A stretch of DNA of 64,000 bases from Bradyrhizobium sp. ARR65 (GCF_000472385.1 NZ_AWZU01000044.1:1-64000), one strand, 5' to 3'; shown: positions 7,915 through 17,222, numbered from the stretch's first letter. Numbers and translations are program-made. The notes: generated from the sequence alone by a model not told the origin.

Positions 7915-9519
7915 ATGCCGCTGCATTCCAGTATCGATCCCGCATCACCGGATTTCGCGCGCAATGCTGAGGCCATGCGCGCGCTGGTTACGGATCTAAC
8001 CGAGAAACTGACGACCGTCGCAGGGGGCGGCGGCGAGGCTTCCCGAGCCCGGCATACGTCGCGTGGAAAGATGCTGGCGCGTCAGCGCGTCGACCTGCTG
8101 GTCGATCCCGGCACGGCCTTTCTCGAATTGTCGCCGCTCGCCGCTTTCGGTCTCTATGGTGGCGACGTGCACTCCGCCAGCATCATCACTGGGGTTGGAC
8201 GGATTGCGGGGCGCGAATGCGTCATCGTGGCTAACGATGCCACGATCAAGGGCGGCACCTATTACCCGATGACGGTTAAGAAGCACCTGCGCGCGCAGGA
8301 CATCGCGCGCCAGAACAATCTTCCTTGCGTCTACATGGTGGATTCCGGCGGCGCGTTTCTGCCGCTGCAGGACGAGATCTTCCCCGACGAACGACATTTC
8401 GGCCGCATCTTCTACAACCAGGCGCAGATGTCGGCACTTGGCATCCCCCAGATCGCCATAGTCATGGGCTCCTGCACGGCCGGTGGCGCCTATGTACCGG
8501 CGATGTCGGATGAGAGCATCATCGTTCGCAATCAGGGCACGATCTTCCTCGGCGGGCCGCCTCTGGTGAAAGCTGCGACCGGCGAGGTGGTCAGCGCGGA
8601 GGAACTCGGTGGTGCCGACGTGCATTCGCGCCAGTCTGGCGTCACCGATCATTACGCCCAAGACGACGCGCATGCGATCGGGATCGCACGGCGCATCGTC
8701 GGTACGCTCAAGCCGCCGCGGCACAATGTGCTGAATATGCGCGAGCCGCGCGAGCCGCTATTTCCGACGGAAGAAATTTACGGTGTGGTCCCGGTCGACG
8801 GTCGAAAGCCGTTCGACGTGCGCGACATCATCGCGCGGATTGTGGATGGCTCTGAATTCGACGAGTTCAAGAAGCTGTACGGCCAGACACTCGTCTGCGG
8901 CTTCGCCCATATCTGGGGTTACCCGGTCGGCATTATCGCCAACAACGGCATTTTGTTCAGCGAAAGCTCGCTAAAGGGCGCGCATTTCATCGAACTCTGC
9001 TGTCAGCGGGGCATTCCGCTGGTGTTCTTGCAGAACATCACGGGCTTCATGGTCGGCAAAAAATACGAGGCCGGGGGCATTGCGCGTGATGGCGCGAAAC
9101 TCGTGACTGCCGTCGCAACAGCTTCGGTGCCGAAATTCACGGTCGTGATCGGCGGCTCTTATGGTGCCGGCAATTACGGCATGTGCGGGCGCGCTTACAG
9201 CCCGCGTTTCCTCTGGATGTGGCCGAACGCGCGAGTCTCGGTGATGGGCGGTGAGCAAGCGGCCATGGTGCTGAGCCAGGTCCGGCGCGACAATATCGAA
9301 GCCAAGGGGGAGATCTGGTCGGCGGAAGAGGAGGAGGCGTTTCGCTCGCCGATCCGCGCGCAATATGAAAGCCAGGGCAATCCCTATTATGCGACCGCGC
9401 GGCTATGGGATGACGGTGTGATCGATCCGGCCGACACGCGGCTGATCCTGGGACTCGGTCTTTCCGCCGCCGCGAATGCGCCGATCGAACCCACGAAATT
9501 CGGACTGTTCAGGATGTGA
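7915..9519 (+). CDS. Methylcrotonoyl-CoA carboxylase beta subunit (carboxyltransferase)
   Basis: 534 aa of the acyl-CoA carboxylase beta family. It transfers CO2 from carboxybiotin to an acyl-CoA. Seen: SRARHTSRGKMLARQRVDLL near the start, GSCTAGGAYVPAMSDE in the N-half and GGSYGAGNYGMCGRAY near residue 413 in the C-half. Both carboxyltransferase halves are complete. Neighbours decide the substrate: the biotin-carrying alpha subunit overlaps its end and HMG-CoA lyase follows, the arrangement of leucine (liu) operons. An isovaleryl-CoA dehydrogenase gene would be expected too but is not in the window. ATG 7915 is preceded by a weak ribosome site. Confidence 0.92.
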   Translation: MPLHSSIDPASPDFARNAEAMRALVTDLTEKLTTVAGGGGEASRARHTSRGKMLARQRVDLLVDPGTAFLELSPLAAFGLYGGDVHSASIITGVGRIAGRECVIVANDATIKGGTYYPMTVKKHLRAQDIARQNNLPCVYMVDSGGAFLPLQDEIFPDERHFGRIFYNQAQMSALGIPQIAIVMGSCTAGGAYVPAMSDESIIVRNQGTIFLGGPPLVKAATGEVVSAEELGGADVHSRQSGVTDHYAQDDAHAIGIARRIVGTLKPPRHNVLNMREPREPLFPTEEIYGVVPVDGRKPFDVRDIIARIVDGSEFDEFKKLYGQTLVCGFAHIWGYPVGIIANNGILFSESSLKGAHFIELCCQRGIPLVFLQNITGFMVGKKYEAGGIARDGAKLVTAVATASVPKFTVVIGGSYGAGNYGMCGRAYSPRFLWMWPNARVSVMGGEQAAMVLSQVRRDNIEAKGEIWSAEEEEAFRSPIRAQYESQGNPYYATARLWDDGVIDPADTRLILGLGLSAAANAPIEPTKFGLFRM

Positions 9520-9521
9520 CG

Positions 9522-11528
9522 ATGGATCGTTCCAAGTTGTACCGTCGCTTCCGCACGCTGCTCATTGCCAATCGCGGAGAGATCGCAGTCCGGGTGATCC
9601 GCACCGCCAAACGGATGGGCCTGCGCACGGTCGCCGTCTATTCCGAGGCTGACCGCGGAGCCATGCATGTCGAGACGGCCGACGAGGCCGTGTTGCTCGG
9701 GCCTGCGCGGGCCCGCGACAGTTATCTCGACATTGCGCGGGTGATCGAGGCCGCGCGCATGACCGGGGCGGAGGCAGTGCATCCTGGCTACGGTTTCCTT
9801 TCCGAGAATGCGGAATTCGCGCAAGCCTGTGCGGAAGCCGGCATCGTCTTCGTTGGCCCGACCGCCGAGATGATGACCGCAATGGGATCGAAATCCGGCT
9901 CCAAGGCTTTGATGGAAAAGGCGGGCGTGCCATTGGTGCCGGGCTATCACGGTGAGGCGCAGGACGCGCCGATACTCGCGAATGCCGCCAACAAGATCGG
10001 CTTTCCGGTGTTGGTCAAGGCGTCCGCGGGCGGCGGTGGACGCGGCATGCGGATCGTGCGCTCGGCAGACGAGCTTTCTGCCGCGATCGTCAGCGCCAAG
10101 CGCGAGGCCAAGGCTGCCTTTGGCGACGACCGCCTCTTGATCGAAAAATTCGTCGATAATCCCCGCCATATCGAAGTGCAGATCGTCGGCGACAGCCACG
10201 GCAATCTGTTGTCGCTGTTCGAGCGCGAATGCACTTTGCAGAGGCGGCACCAAAAGGTGATCGAAGAGGCGCCATCGCCGACGCTCAACGCCGCGCAGCG
10301 TGAGGCGGTCTGCGCTGCCGCGCGGAAAGCCGCAGGCGCGGTCAACTATGTCGGCGCGGGCACGATCGAGTTCGTCTCGGACGGCAAGGACGTGTTCTTC
10401 ATCGAGATGAACACCCGCCTGCAGGTCGAACATCCGGTGACGGAACTGATCACCGGCATTGATCTCGTCGAATGGCAGTTGCGCGTTGCCTTCGGCGAAA
10501 AGCTGCCGCTGACCCAGGATCAGATCAGGTTGAATGGTCACGCCATCGAAGCGCGCATCTATGCGGAAAATCCCGCCAGGAATTTCATGCCTTCCGTCGG
10601 GAAGATCAACGCTTGGCGACTTCCCGAAGAGAGCGAGGGTTTGCGCATCGATGCGGGCTATCGGGCGACCGATACGGTCTCGCCCTATTACGATGCCATG
10701 CTTGCGAAGATGATCGCCTGGGCGCCTACGCGCAGGGACGCGATCGAGCGGCTTAACCGCGGTCTGCAGGAGACCGACATCCGCGGTGTGATCACCAATA
10801 TTCCGTTTCTCGCGGCATTGGTCAGCCATCCGCAAGTTGCTGCCAACACGATCGATACCGGTTTCATCGAGCGCGAATTGCAGGCGTTGACGCCTGCCCC
10901 GCCACCTGCGAGCGAACTCGAACTGTGCGCAGCCGTGGCGGCGCTTCTCGGCGAGGAAGCGGAAGCAGCAAAGGCCGAGGTGCATTCGCCCTGGCAGAGC
11001 TTTGGCTGGATGCCGGTCGGCCGCCGCGAGCGGGTATTTTCGTTTCGGCAAGGCCACGCGGCTGAGCGGAAGGTGACCCTGCGCTATGGCAAGGGGCCGC
11101 TGACGCTTGCGATCGACGGCCGCGAGTATAGCTTTGCGTTCAGCCGAGCCGAACGCGACAGCTTTGATCTCACGCTCGATAACGTGAGAACGCCTGTCGT
11201 CGCGATGATCGACGGACATGAGCTTTACCTGCGGACCCGCAACGGGCGCTTCGAATTGCATTGGGTCGATCCGTTCGGCGGGGAAACGGAGGAGCAGACC
11301 GGCGAGGACAAGATCATAGCGCCATTGCCCGGAACGGTCGTCGCGGTACTCGCAGAAGAGGGTGCTAAACTGGAGAAAGGCGCCGCGATCCTTACGCTGG
11401 AAGTCATGAAGATGGAGCAGACCCTGCGGGCGCCGTTTGCCGGCGTCCTGAAGGCCATTAGGTGCAGGGTCGGCGACATCGTGCAGGAAGGCGTGGAACT
11501 TGCCGAGGTCGAGCCTTCGGGCGAATGA
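9522..11528 (+). CDS. Methylcrotonoyl-CoA carboxylase alpha subunit (biotin carboxylase + BCCP)
   Basis: 668 aa. Order of domains: biotin carboxylase N-domain (LLIANRGEIAVRVIRTAKRMG), ATP-grasp with GGGGRGMRIV near residue 170, EMNTRLQVEHPVTE active-site signature near 300, C-domain, and a biotinyl carrier domain with EVMKMEQ near the end, biotinyl Lys at about residue 630. It carboxylates biotin with bicarbonate and ATP for the partner beta subunit. ATG 9522 has AGGA 7 nt upstream; a GTG at 9516 overlaps the beta stop, so coupling is likely either way. The carrier domain near the end is the usual MCC-alpha layout. Confidence 0.93.
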   Translation: MDRSKLYRRFRTLLIANRGEIAVRVIRTAKRMGLRTVAVYSEADRGAMHVETADEAVLLGPARARDSYLDIARVIEAARMTGAEAVHPGYGFLSENAEFAQACAEAGIVFVGPTAEMMTAMGSKSGSKALMEKAGVPLVPGYHGEAQDAPILANAANKIGFPVLVKASAGGGGRGMRIVRSADELSAAIVSAKREAKAAFGDDRLLIEKFVDNPRHIEVQIVGDSHGNLLSLFERECTLQRRHQKVIEEAPSPTLNAAQREAVCAAARKAAGAVNYVGAGTIEFVSDGKDVFFIEMNTRLQVEHPVTELITGIDLVEWQLRVAFGEKLPLTQDQIRLNGHAIEARIYAENPARNFMPSVGKINAWRLPEESEGLRIDAGYRATDTVSPYYDAMLAKMIAWAPTRRDAIERLNRGLQETDIRGVITNIPFLAALVSHPQVAANTIDTGFIERELQALTPAPPPASELELCAAVAALLGEEAEAAKAEVHSPWQSFGWMPVGRRERVFSFRQGHAAERKVTLRYGKGPLTLAIDGREYSFAFSRAERDSFDLTLDNVRTPVVAMIDGHELYLRTRNGRFELHWVDPFGGETEEQTGEDKIIAPLPGTVVAVLAEEGAKLEKGAAILTLEVMKMEQTLRAPFAGVLKAIRCRVGDIVQEGVELAEVEPSGE

Positions 11529-11540
11529 GCCGGATATCGA

Positions 11541-12449
11541 ATGACCGACGTGCGCATCATCGAAATGGGGCCGCGCGACGGCCTGCAGAACGAGAAGACG
11601 CCCATCAGCGTCGCCGACCGCATCGCCTTTGTCGAGCGGCTGGTTGATGCGGGCTTGCGCACCGTGGAGGTCGGCGCCTTCGTCTCACCCAAGGCGATTC
11701 CCCAAATGGTGGGGTCGGATGAGGTGCTACGCAGCGTCGGCCACATTGGAAACGCTGAATTCCATGTTCTGGTGCCGAACGAGAAGGGCTACGAGGCCGC
11801 GCGCGGCGCGGGCGCCAAAGTCGTTTCGGTATTCGCCGCGGCCTCGGAAGGCTTTTCGCGTGCCAACATCAATTGCTCGATTGCGGAATCGATCGAGCGC
11901 TTCAAGCCGGTGTTGGCACGCGCGAGAGCTGATGGCCTCAAGGTGCGCGGCTATGTTTCCTGCGTGCTGGGCTGCCCGTTCGACGGCGAGATCAGGCCGC
12001 AGGCGGTAGCCGATGTTGCAGGAAAATTGTGGGAGCTCGGCTGTTACGAGATCTCGCTGGGCGACACGATCGGAGTTGGCACGCCGCTCAAAGCCAAGCA
12101 GATGCTGCGCGCCGTTGCCGATCACGTGCCTGCGGGCAACCTCGCGATGCATTTTCATGACACCTATGGCCAAGCCTTGGCGAACCTGTACGCCGGCATG
12201 GAAGAGGGCATTCATGTGCTTGACGCCGCGGCGGGCGGGCTGGGTGGCTGCCCATACGCGCCGGGAGCCACCGGCAATGTGGCGACCGAAGACGTGGTCT
12301 ACATGCTCGAGGGCATGGGCATCAGGACGGGCGTCGACATGGAAAAGTTGCTGGCGGCGACCAATGAGATCAGCCGCCTGCTCGGGCGCCCGCCGGTCAG
12401 CCGCGTGGCCACGGCGCTGAATGCGAAGAAGAGACGGGCAGTCACCTAG
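11541..12449 (+). CDS. Hydroxymethylglutaryl-CoA lyase
   Basis: 302-aa TIM-barrel enzyme that cleaves HMG-CoA to acetyl-CoA and acetoacetate, the last step of leucine breakdown. Seen: IIEMGPRDGLQNEK at the N-terminus (metal and substrate residues), YVSCVLGCPFDGE in the middle and the family signature GGLGGCPYAPGATGN near residue 232-246 with its catalytic Cys. It follows MCC alpha by 12 bp in the same operon. Its stop is 6 bp from the convergent TRAP permease stop, with no clear terminator between. Confidence 0.94.
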   Translation: MTDVRIIEMGPRDGLQNEKTPISVADRIAFVERLVDAGLRTVEVGAFVSPKAIPQMVGSDEVLRSVGHIGNAEFHVLVPNEKGYEAARGAGAKVVSVFAAASEGFSRANINCSIAESIERFKPVLARARADGLKVRGYVSCVLGCPFDGEIRPQAVADVAGKLWELGCYEISLGDTIGVGTPLKAKQMLRAVADHVPAGNLAMHFHDTYGQALANLYAGMEEGIHVLDAAAGGLGGCPYAPGATGNVATEDVVYMLEGMGIRTGVDMEKLLAATNEISRLLGRPPVSRVATALNAKKRRAVT

Positions 12450-12455
12450 CACGTG

Positions 12456-13814
12456 CTATCTCGCCCCCTCCGGCCCCATGATCAGGTCGGGCAGCCAGGT
12501 CGAAATCTCCGGCACGAAGCACAGCACCAGAACCGCGGCCATCATCAACAGCACGAACGGCAGGGTCCCCCAGATCACCTCGCGCAGGGGAATATCGGGC
12601 GCGACATTGCGGATAACAAAGATGTTCAGCCCCACCGGCGGGTGGATCAGTCCCATCTCCATCACGATGGTCATGATGATGCCGAACCAGATGATGTCGA
12701 AATTGGCCGCCCGCAGCGGCGGCAGGATGATCGGCGCGGTCATCAGGATGATCGAGACCGGCGGCAGGAAGAAGCCAAGCACAATGACCAACAGCAGGAT
12801 CGCCGCAAGCAGCTCCCAGCGCGGCAGGTGCATTGCGACGATGGCTTCCGCCGCCGATTGCGAGATGTGCAGATAGCTCATCACGTAGGAATAGAGCAGC
12901 GACATGCCAATGATCAGCATCAGCATGGTGGATTCGCGAATGGTCGAGGTCAGGATCGGGGCGAGATCGGTCGGCCGCCACACGCCATAGATCATCGCGA
13001 TCAGCCCGAGCGCCAAGATCCCGCCGAGCCCAGCGGTCTCGGATGGCGTCGCGTAACCGCCATAGAGCGCGATCATCACGCCGGTCAACAGCAGCACGAA
13101 GGGAATGACGCGGGGCAGGGCGCTGAACCGCTCCGCCAGCGTGAACTCGTCTCGGGTGAGAATGGCAGCGGGAGGCCCGCCCTTGTTGTAGACGGCTTCG
13201 GCTGCGGCGTATTCCCGGCGGAAGCGGATCACGGCATAGGCGCCGAACAGCGACACCAGCAGCAGCCCCGGCCCGATGCCGGCAAGAAACAGGCGGCCCA
13301 GCGATTTCTCCGCGGCGACCGCGAACAGGATCATGGTGATGGAGGGCGGCAGCAGGATCCCGAGGGTGCCGCCGGCGGCGATGATGCCGGCCGCGAACCC
13401 GCCGGAATAACCGCGCTTGCGCATCTCCGGGATTCCGGCCGATCCGATCGCGGAGCAGGTCGCGGGCGAGGAGCCTGCCATTGCCGCAAACAGCGCGCAG
13501 GCAAACACATTGGCAACGCCAAGGCCGCCGGGCACGCGGTGCAGCCACGCATGCAGGGCGGAATAGAGATCCTGACCGGCACGGGACTTGCCGATCGCGG
13601 CGCCCTTCAAGATGAAGAGCGGGATCGACAACAAAGTGATCGAGGCCATTTCCTCGTAGACATTCTGCGTCACCGTATCGAGCGACGCCGTGGGCATATA
13701 AATGCCCATGAACACGACCGCGACCGCGCCGAGCGCGAACGCGATCGGCATGCCGGAAAACATCGCAACCAGCGTTGCGACCCCGTAGCTCAAACCAATG
13801 CCGAACACACTCAT
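12456..13814 (-). CDS. dctM: TRAP transporter large permease (DctM)
   Basis: 452-aa integral membrane protein with about twelve hydrophobic segments, the sodium-coupled translocation subunit of a tripartite (TRAP) transporter. Seen: GMPIAFALGAVAV near the N-terminus, SIPLFILKGAAIGKS, the conserved GSSPATCSAIGSAGIPEM and GGTLGILLPPSI segments, and HPPVGLNIFV near the C-terminus. Start ATG 13814 overlaps the small permease stop (ATGA-type overlap). A longer open frame upstream is an out-of-frame continuation through dctQ and is not used. Confidence 0.93.
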   Translation of the reverse strand: MSVFGIGLSYGVATLVAMFSGMPIAFALGAVAVVFMGIYMPTASLDTVTQNVYEEMASITLLSIPLFILKGAAIGKSRAGQDLYSALHAWLHRVPGGLGVANVFACALFAAMAGSSPATCSAIGSAGIPEMRKRGYSGGFAAGIIAAGGTLGILLPPSITMILFAVAAEKSLGRLFLAGIGPGLLLVSLFGAYAVIRFRREYAAAEAVYNKGGPPAAILTRDEFTLAERFSALPRVIPFVLLLTGVMIALYGGYATPSETAGLGGILALGLIAMIYGVWRPTDLAPILTSTIRESTMLMLIIGMSLLYSYVMSYLHISQSAAEAIVAMHLPRWELLAAILLLVIVLGFFLPPVSIILMTAPIILPPLRAANFDIIWFGIIMTIVMEMGLIHPPVGLNIFVIRNVAPDIPLREVIWGTLPFVLLMMAAVLVLCFVPEISTWLPDLIMGPEGAR

Positions 13815-14365
13815 CGGCGCGAAGCCCCCGCAAGCGGCGTGATGATCTGCAGCAAGAGCTGCAGGCACAGAAGCGTCATGCCGCACGCCATCAGCGCATA
13901 GGGAATGGCGAGCGGCGGCGACCACATCGAGTTGGAAACCTGGCCGTCGACATAGGCCTCCTGCGTCAGGGTCCAGGACTTCCAGGTGAAGAAGGCGCAG
14001 AACAGGAAGCTGGCGAGATCGACGAGCCAGAGGCGGATGCGATTGGCAAGCGGCGAGAGTAGCCCGACGAAGGCTTCGATGCTGACATGACCGCGCTTTG
14101 CCTGTACGTAGGCCGACGTCATGAAGGTGGCGCCAACCAGCAGAAACACCGCGGCCTCGTCTTGCCAATAATTGGCGGCCTGAAACAGCGCGCGGCCGAT
14201 CACGCTGTAGCTCAGGATCACGCAGGCCGCGATCAGGGCGATCGCGGCGAAAACGAGAATGACGTTGTTGAGCAGCGCGAGCCCGCTTTCGAGAGCGGCC
14301 ACCAGCGCGCTGCCGGTGGCCGCCTCGGAGGCGTCCTCACGACCCGGAAGGGGACCGTGGATCAT
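13811..14365 (-). CDS. dctQ: TRAP transporter small permease (DctQ)
   Basis: 184-aa membrane protein with four hydrophobic segments. Typical DctQ features are an early NVILVFAAIALIAACVILSYSVIGRALF helix region (read at 14150-14260), YWQDEAAVFLLVGATFM and KRGHVSIEAF. It links the binding protein to DctM. Start ATG 14365 overlaps the binding-protein stop (ATGA), and its own stop overlaps dctM, so the three genes form one tightly coupled operon. Confidence 0.9.
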   Translation of the reverse strand: MIHGPLPGREDASEAATGSALVAALESGLALLNNVILVFAAIALIAACVILSYSVIGRALFQAANYWQDEAAVFLLVGATFMTSAYVQAKRGHVSIEAFVGLLSPLANRIRLWLVDLASFLFCAFFTWKSWTLTQEAYVDGQVSNSMWSPPLAIPYALMACGMTLLCLQLLLQIITPLAGASRR

Positions 14366-15384
14366 GTGTTGACGTTGGAGGCCAGTTTCAGAAGGTTGGC
14401 AGCGGCTGCGGTCTTGGCCCCATAGTCCTTCCACGCAGTGTCGCGGGCGATGTCACGCCATTTGTTGACGGTCGCGAGATCGAGCGGAGCGACCTTCGCG
14501 CCGGCCTTCTCGTAGACTTTGGCGACCTCGACATCATCCTCCTGTGCGCCCTTACGCCCGAAGGCCTCGAGCTCGCTGCCGACAGCGACAATGATGTCCT
14601 GGTGGTTCTTCGGCAGTTTGTCGAACACCGCCTTCGACATCATCAGCGGCTCCAGCATGAACCAGTAGGACGCACCCGCGCCCGAGGTCAGCGCCTTGGA
14701 GACTTCCTCGAGCCTGAACGAGATCAGGCTGGTCGAGGAGGTGATGCCGGCGTCGCAGGCGCCGGTCTGCATCGCCTGATAGATTTCGTTCGAGGGCACC
14801 GATAGCACGGAGGCGCCCGCCGTCTGCAGCACCATGTCCATTTCGCGTGAGCCGCCGCGTACCTTCATGCCCTTGGCGTCCTCGGGCGCGACGATCGCCC
14901 GTGACCGGCTGGCGACACCGCCGGCCTGCCAGACCCAGGAGAGCAGAATGATGCCTTTATCGGCAAGAAAATCGCTCAGTGCCTTGCCGACCGGCTCCGT
15001 CTTCCAGCGCATCCCCTGATCGTAGGTTGCAACCAGGCCGGGCATCAGGCCGATATTCGTCTCCGGCAGTTCGCCGCCGGCATAAGGCATGGGATAGAGG
15101 CTGATATCGAGCGCCCCCTTGCGCATCGCGGAGAACTGCGCGTTGGTCTTGATCAGCGAGGAATTGGGATAGATTTCGGCGGAAATGTCGCCGCCGCTAC
15201 GTTTTGCCACTTCAGCGGCAAACATACGGCAAAGCCGGTCGCGGAAGTCGCCCTTGTCGATGGTGCCGCCGGGGAATTGGTGCGAGATCTTCAGCGTGGT
15301 TGCGGCCTTTGCGGTGCCGACTCCAAACCGGAGGATGGCGGGGGCAGCAAGCGCTGATGCGATGAGATGACGGCGTGTAAGCAT
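14362..15384 (-). CDS. dctP: TRAP transporter substrate-binding protein (DctP)
   Basis: 340-aa periplasmic solute receptor. The first 27 residues form a signal with a twin-arginine-like start (TRRHL) and an AKA cleavage-type end. Body motifs: SHQFPGGTIDKGDFRDRLC, GGDISAEIYPNSSL, and KGMKVRGGSREMD, where the Arg is expected to grip the substrate carboxylate. Start ATG 15384 has AAGGGGA upstream; TTG/ATG starts further up would place a non-signal stretch ahead. The ligand cannot be read from sequence; TRAP receptors usually bind organic acids. Confidence 0.92.
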   Translation of the reverse strand: MLTRRHLIASALAAPAILRFGVGTAKAATTLKISHQFPGGTIDKGDFRDRLCRMFAAEVAKRSGGDISAEIYPNSSLIKTNAQFSAMRKGALDISLYPMPYAGGELPETNIGLMPGLVATYDQGMRWKTEPVGKALSDFLADKGIILLSWVWQAGGVASRSRAIVAPEDAKGMKVRGGSREMDMVLQTAGASVLSVPSNEIYQAMQTGACDAGITSSTSLISFRLEEVSKALTSGAGASYWFMLEPLMMSKAVFDKLPKNHQDIIVAVGSELEAFGRKGAQEDDVEVAKVYEKAGAKVAPLDLATVNKWRDIARDTAWKDYGAKTAAAANLLKLASNVNT

Positions 15385-15745
15385 GGAAAACGTCCCCTTT
15401 AATGCAACCGTTGAGCAGGTTTTCAACCCGGCCTTGTGCATCACCTTAGCCGGAATGCAACCCGCATTTCTCTAATCTGATAGTTGGAACCTCGCCGCGA
15501 TTGGCGGCAGCATTTTGTTGCGGCGCACACTCGCTCCAACCCCTGCCGATGTGCGCGCGCACTAACACGTCCATCACGGGCGAAATTGTGTCGAAGCGGC
15601 AAAACCACCCCTTGCGCCGGCCGCAAAAAAGCCGGGACTGCGAAAATTTTACAGATCGCCGCGTAACAAACGTCGCTGTGGCGGCGTCGAGCAGGGAGGC
15701 GGCGTCAGTCGCTTGCAAAAACCAGCTCTTGAAGGGATGACCATC

Positions 15746-15982
15746 ATGACCATTCGCACTCGTATCGCGCTCGCTGTTTCGGTCGCCGCAGTTTCGCTCA
15801 GCCTGACGCTCGCTCCCGCAGCCTTCGCCGATGACACCATGAAAAAGGACACGATGTCCAAGGACAGCATGTCGCATGACAGTATGAAGAAGGACACCAT
15901 GTCGAAGGACAGCATGAAGAAGGGCGACGCGATGTCCAAGGACGGCATGAAAAAAGATGACGGGATGATGAAAAAGAACTGA
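15746..15982 (+). CDS. Penta-MxKDx repeat exported protein
   Basis: 78 aa. Residues 1-29 are a signal peptide ending in AFADD. The rest is an array of MKKDTMSKDSM-type pentamers (M.KD.) rich in Met, Lys and Asp, giving a highly charged, probably disordered periplasmic tail. The ATG at 15746 follows GAAGGG by 9 nt; an ATG at 15737 is only 3 codons earlier. The function of this family is not known to me; Met/Asp density suggests metal or anion binding, which is speculation. Divergent from dctP. Confidence 0.85.
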   Translation: MTIRTRIALAVSVAAVSLSLTLAPAAFADDTMKKDTMSKDSMSHDSMKKDTMSKDSMKKGDAMSKDGMKKDDGMMKKN

Positions 15983-16097
15983 GCGCAGCGCGCCAATTCT
16001 TCGTGCTGGCTTTTCGCCAGGACGAGGTCGGAGACCTTCCGATTGAATTTTTAGACCGTGCACATCGCCATGGCCGTCCACGATGGGGAGACAACAG

Positions 16098-16500
16098 TCC
16101 GCATTCTCGCGGCGCCGTTCGCGCCCGAGGTTTGCATTTTCATGTCCCTCCAAGAATACAGAGGGCGCAGGGAAGGCCGGGTGCCCGCCACACCCGCGGC
16201 CCCCGCGCAACAAGAATGCGCGGGGCAGAAGCCACAGGTTAGGCGGAAGCAGTCCGGCCCTCCCTGCACGAGTGGTTTACGGCTTATTTCGCGCTCTTCC
16301 CCCTGAACCAGCTTGTTTGCCACCGTCGCCCGCGCATCATCTTGCGCGGACTTGGCGCCTGCATGGGCGCGCCAGAACCACACGACTTCGCCGTCCGCAT
16401 CAATGCCGCACGTCTTACGGCATATCCGCGGCCACCGCATTCCGCCCCACGTTCGTGACGACGCGTAACGCCCCTCATGCCGGCGCGGAACGGGCATAGT
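16098..16500 (+). repeat. Dispersed repeat, copy B (long form)
   Basis: 16098-16280 aligns with the reverse complement of 1-195. After the shared AGTGGTTT end it runs on to about 16500 through CGGCTTATTTCGCG, CCACACGACTTCGCCGTC and CGTTCGTGACGACGCG. The short frames across it read like the spurious repeat peptides often seen in Bradyrhizobium annotation (GRREGRVPA, PARVVYGLFRALP). No gene is supported between 15983 and 16600. Confidence 0.75.
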
Positions 16501-16700
16501 AATCCTCAATTTCTGAAAAAACGAAAGCGGAATATTTTTGCGGGAAGATCTTGAACGCACCGATCCGCTTGAGGCGCTTTGCGAAATTGGTTTTTACGCG
16601 CGGTCACTTTCCCGCGGTTTTGACCACGTGATCGACACGGCACCGATGAAGTGGGACAGATTTGCCGTCGGAGCGATTTGCCCGGCGGGCGCTCTCCGCT

Positions 16701-16848
16701 GTCATTCCGGGGCAGCCCTCAGGGCTCCGCCCGGAATCCCTAACCGCTGGTGCGTGTTGTTTGAAAACAGTCATCGAGCTGCGCGTCCAACAATGATGGC
16801 CTGTGGTTATGGATTCCGGGCTCGCGCTTTCGCGTGTCCCGGAATGAC
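16701..16848. repeat. Palindromic repeat element C with 11-bp inverted termini
   Basis: GTCATTCCGGG at 16701-16711 is the exact inverted repeat of CCCGGAATGAC at 16838-16848. A second nested pair (CCGGAATCC near 16731 and GGATTCCGG near 16811) lies inside. The 148-bp unit can fold on itself on either strand and looks like a non-autonomous palindromic element. It lies just past the end of the DUF6481 gene. Confidence 0.65.
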
Positions 16849-16868
16849 GCACACGGCCGGTGCCGAAC

Positions 16869-17222
16869 CTACTTCCGCTTGCCTCGCGCTTTACGCGCGG
16901 CGTAGCGCGCGTCGCGCTTGGCTTTCTGTTCGGCCAGAAGCGCAGCCTGCCGTGCTTCTTCTTCTTCCTTTTCGCGCGCGATGCGCGCGGCTTCGAGCGC
17001 TGCGGCCTCTTCCTCGCGGCGCTTCTGTTCCGCCTTGGCGGCCTCGCGCTCCTGTCGCACGCGCTCACGGTTGGCGGCGATCGCCTCGCGCTCGGCGCGG
17101 CGTCGCGCGACCTCGGGATCATCGGGGCCGGGCTGCTCGCGGAATCTCTTGAGAAGATTTTCCCGCGCGCGCTGCGCCGCTTTCTGCCGGTCTGCGAAAC
17201 CGGGTTCTTTGAATCCACTCAT
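16869..17222 (-). CDS. DUF6481 family protein, Lys/Arg/Glu-rich coiled coil
   Basis: 117 aa. The N-terminus GFKEPGFADRQKAAQRAREN and PGPDDPEVARRRAEREAIAA match the DUF6481 family as I recall it. From residue ~45 on it is a continuous charged helix (EREAAKAEQKRREEEAAALE) that would form a coiled coil, ending in a basic ARKARGKRK tail that could bind nucleic acid. No enzyme motif and no membrane segment. Function unknown. It ends about 20 bp from repeat C. Confidence 0.8.
   Translation of the reverse strand: MSGFKEPGFADRQKAAQRARENLLKRFREQPGPDDPEVARRRAEREAIAANRERVRQEREAAKAEQKRREEEAAALEAARIAREKEEEEARQAALLAEQKAKRDARYAARKARGKRK

Noticed and set aside
9387..11261. 624-codon minus-strand open frame
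   Set aside because: Antisense shadow of the MCC alpha subunit; no recognisable motif.
12453..13901. 482-codon plus-strand frame
   Set aside because: Antisense to dctM; Asp/His/Gln-rich shadow sequence.
16051..16560. Several frames of 60-170 codons
   Set aside because: All lie in repeat copy B; typical spurious repeat peptides without ribosome sites.
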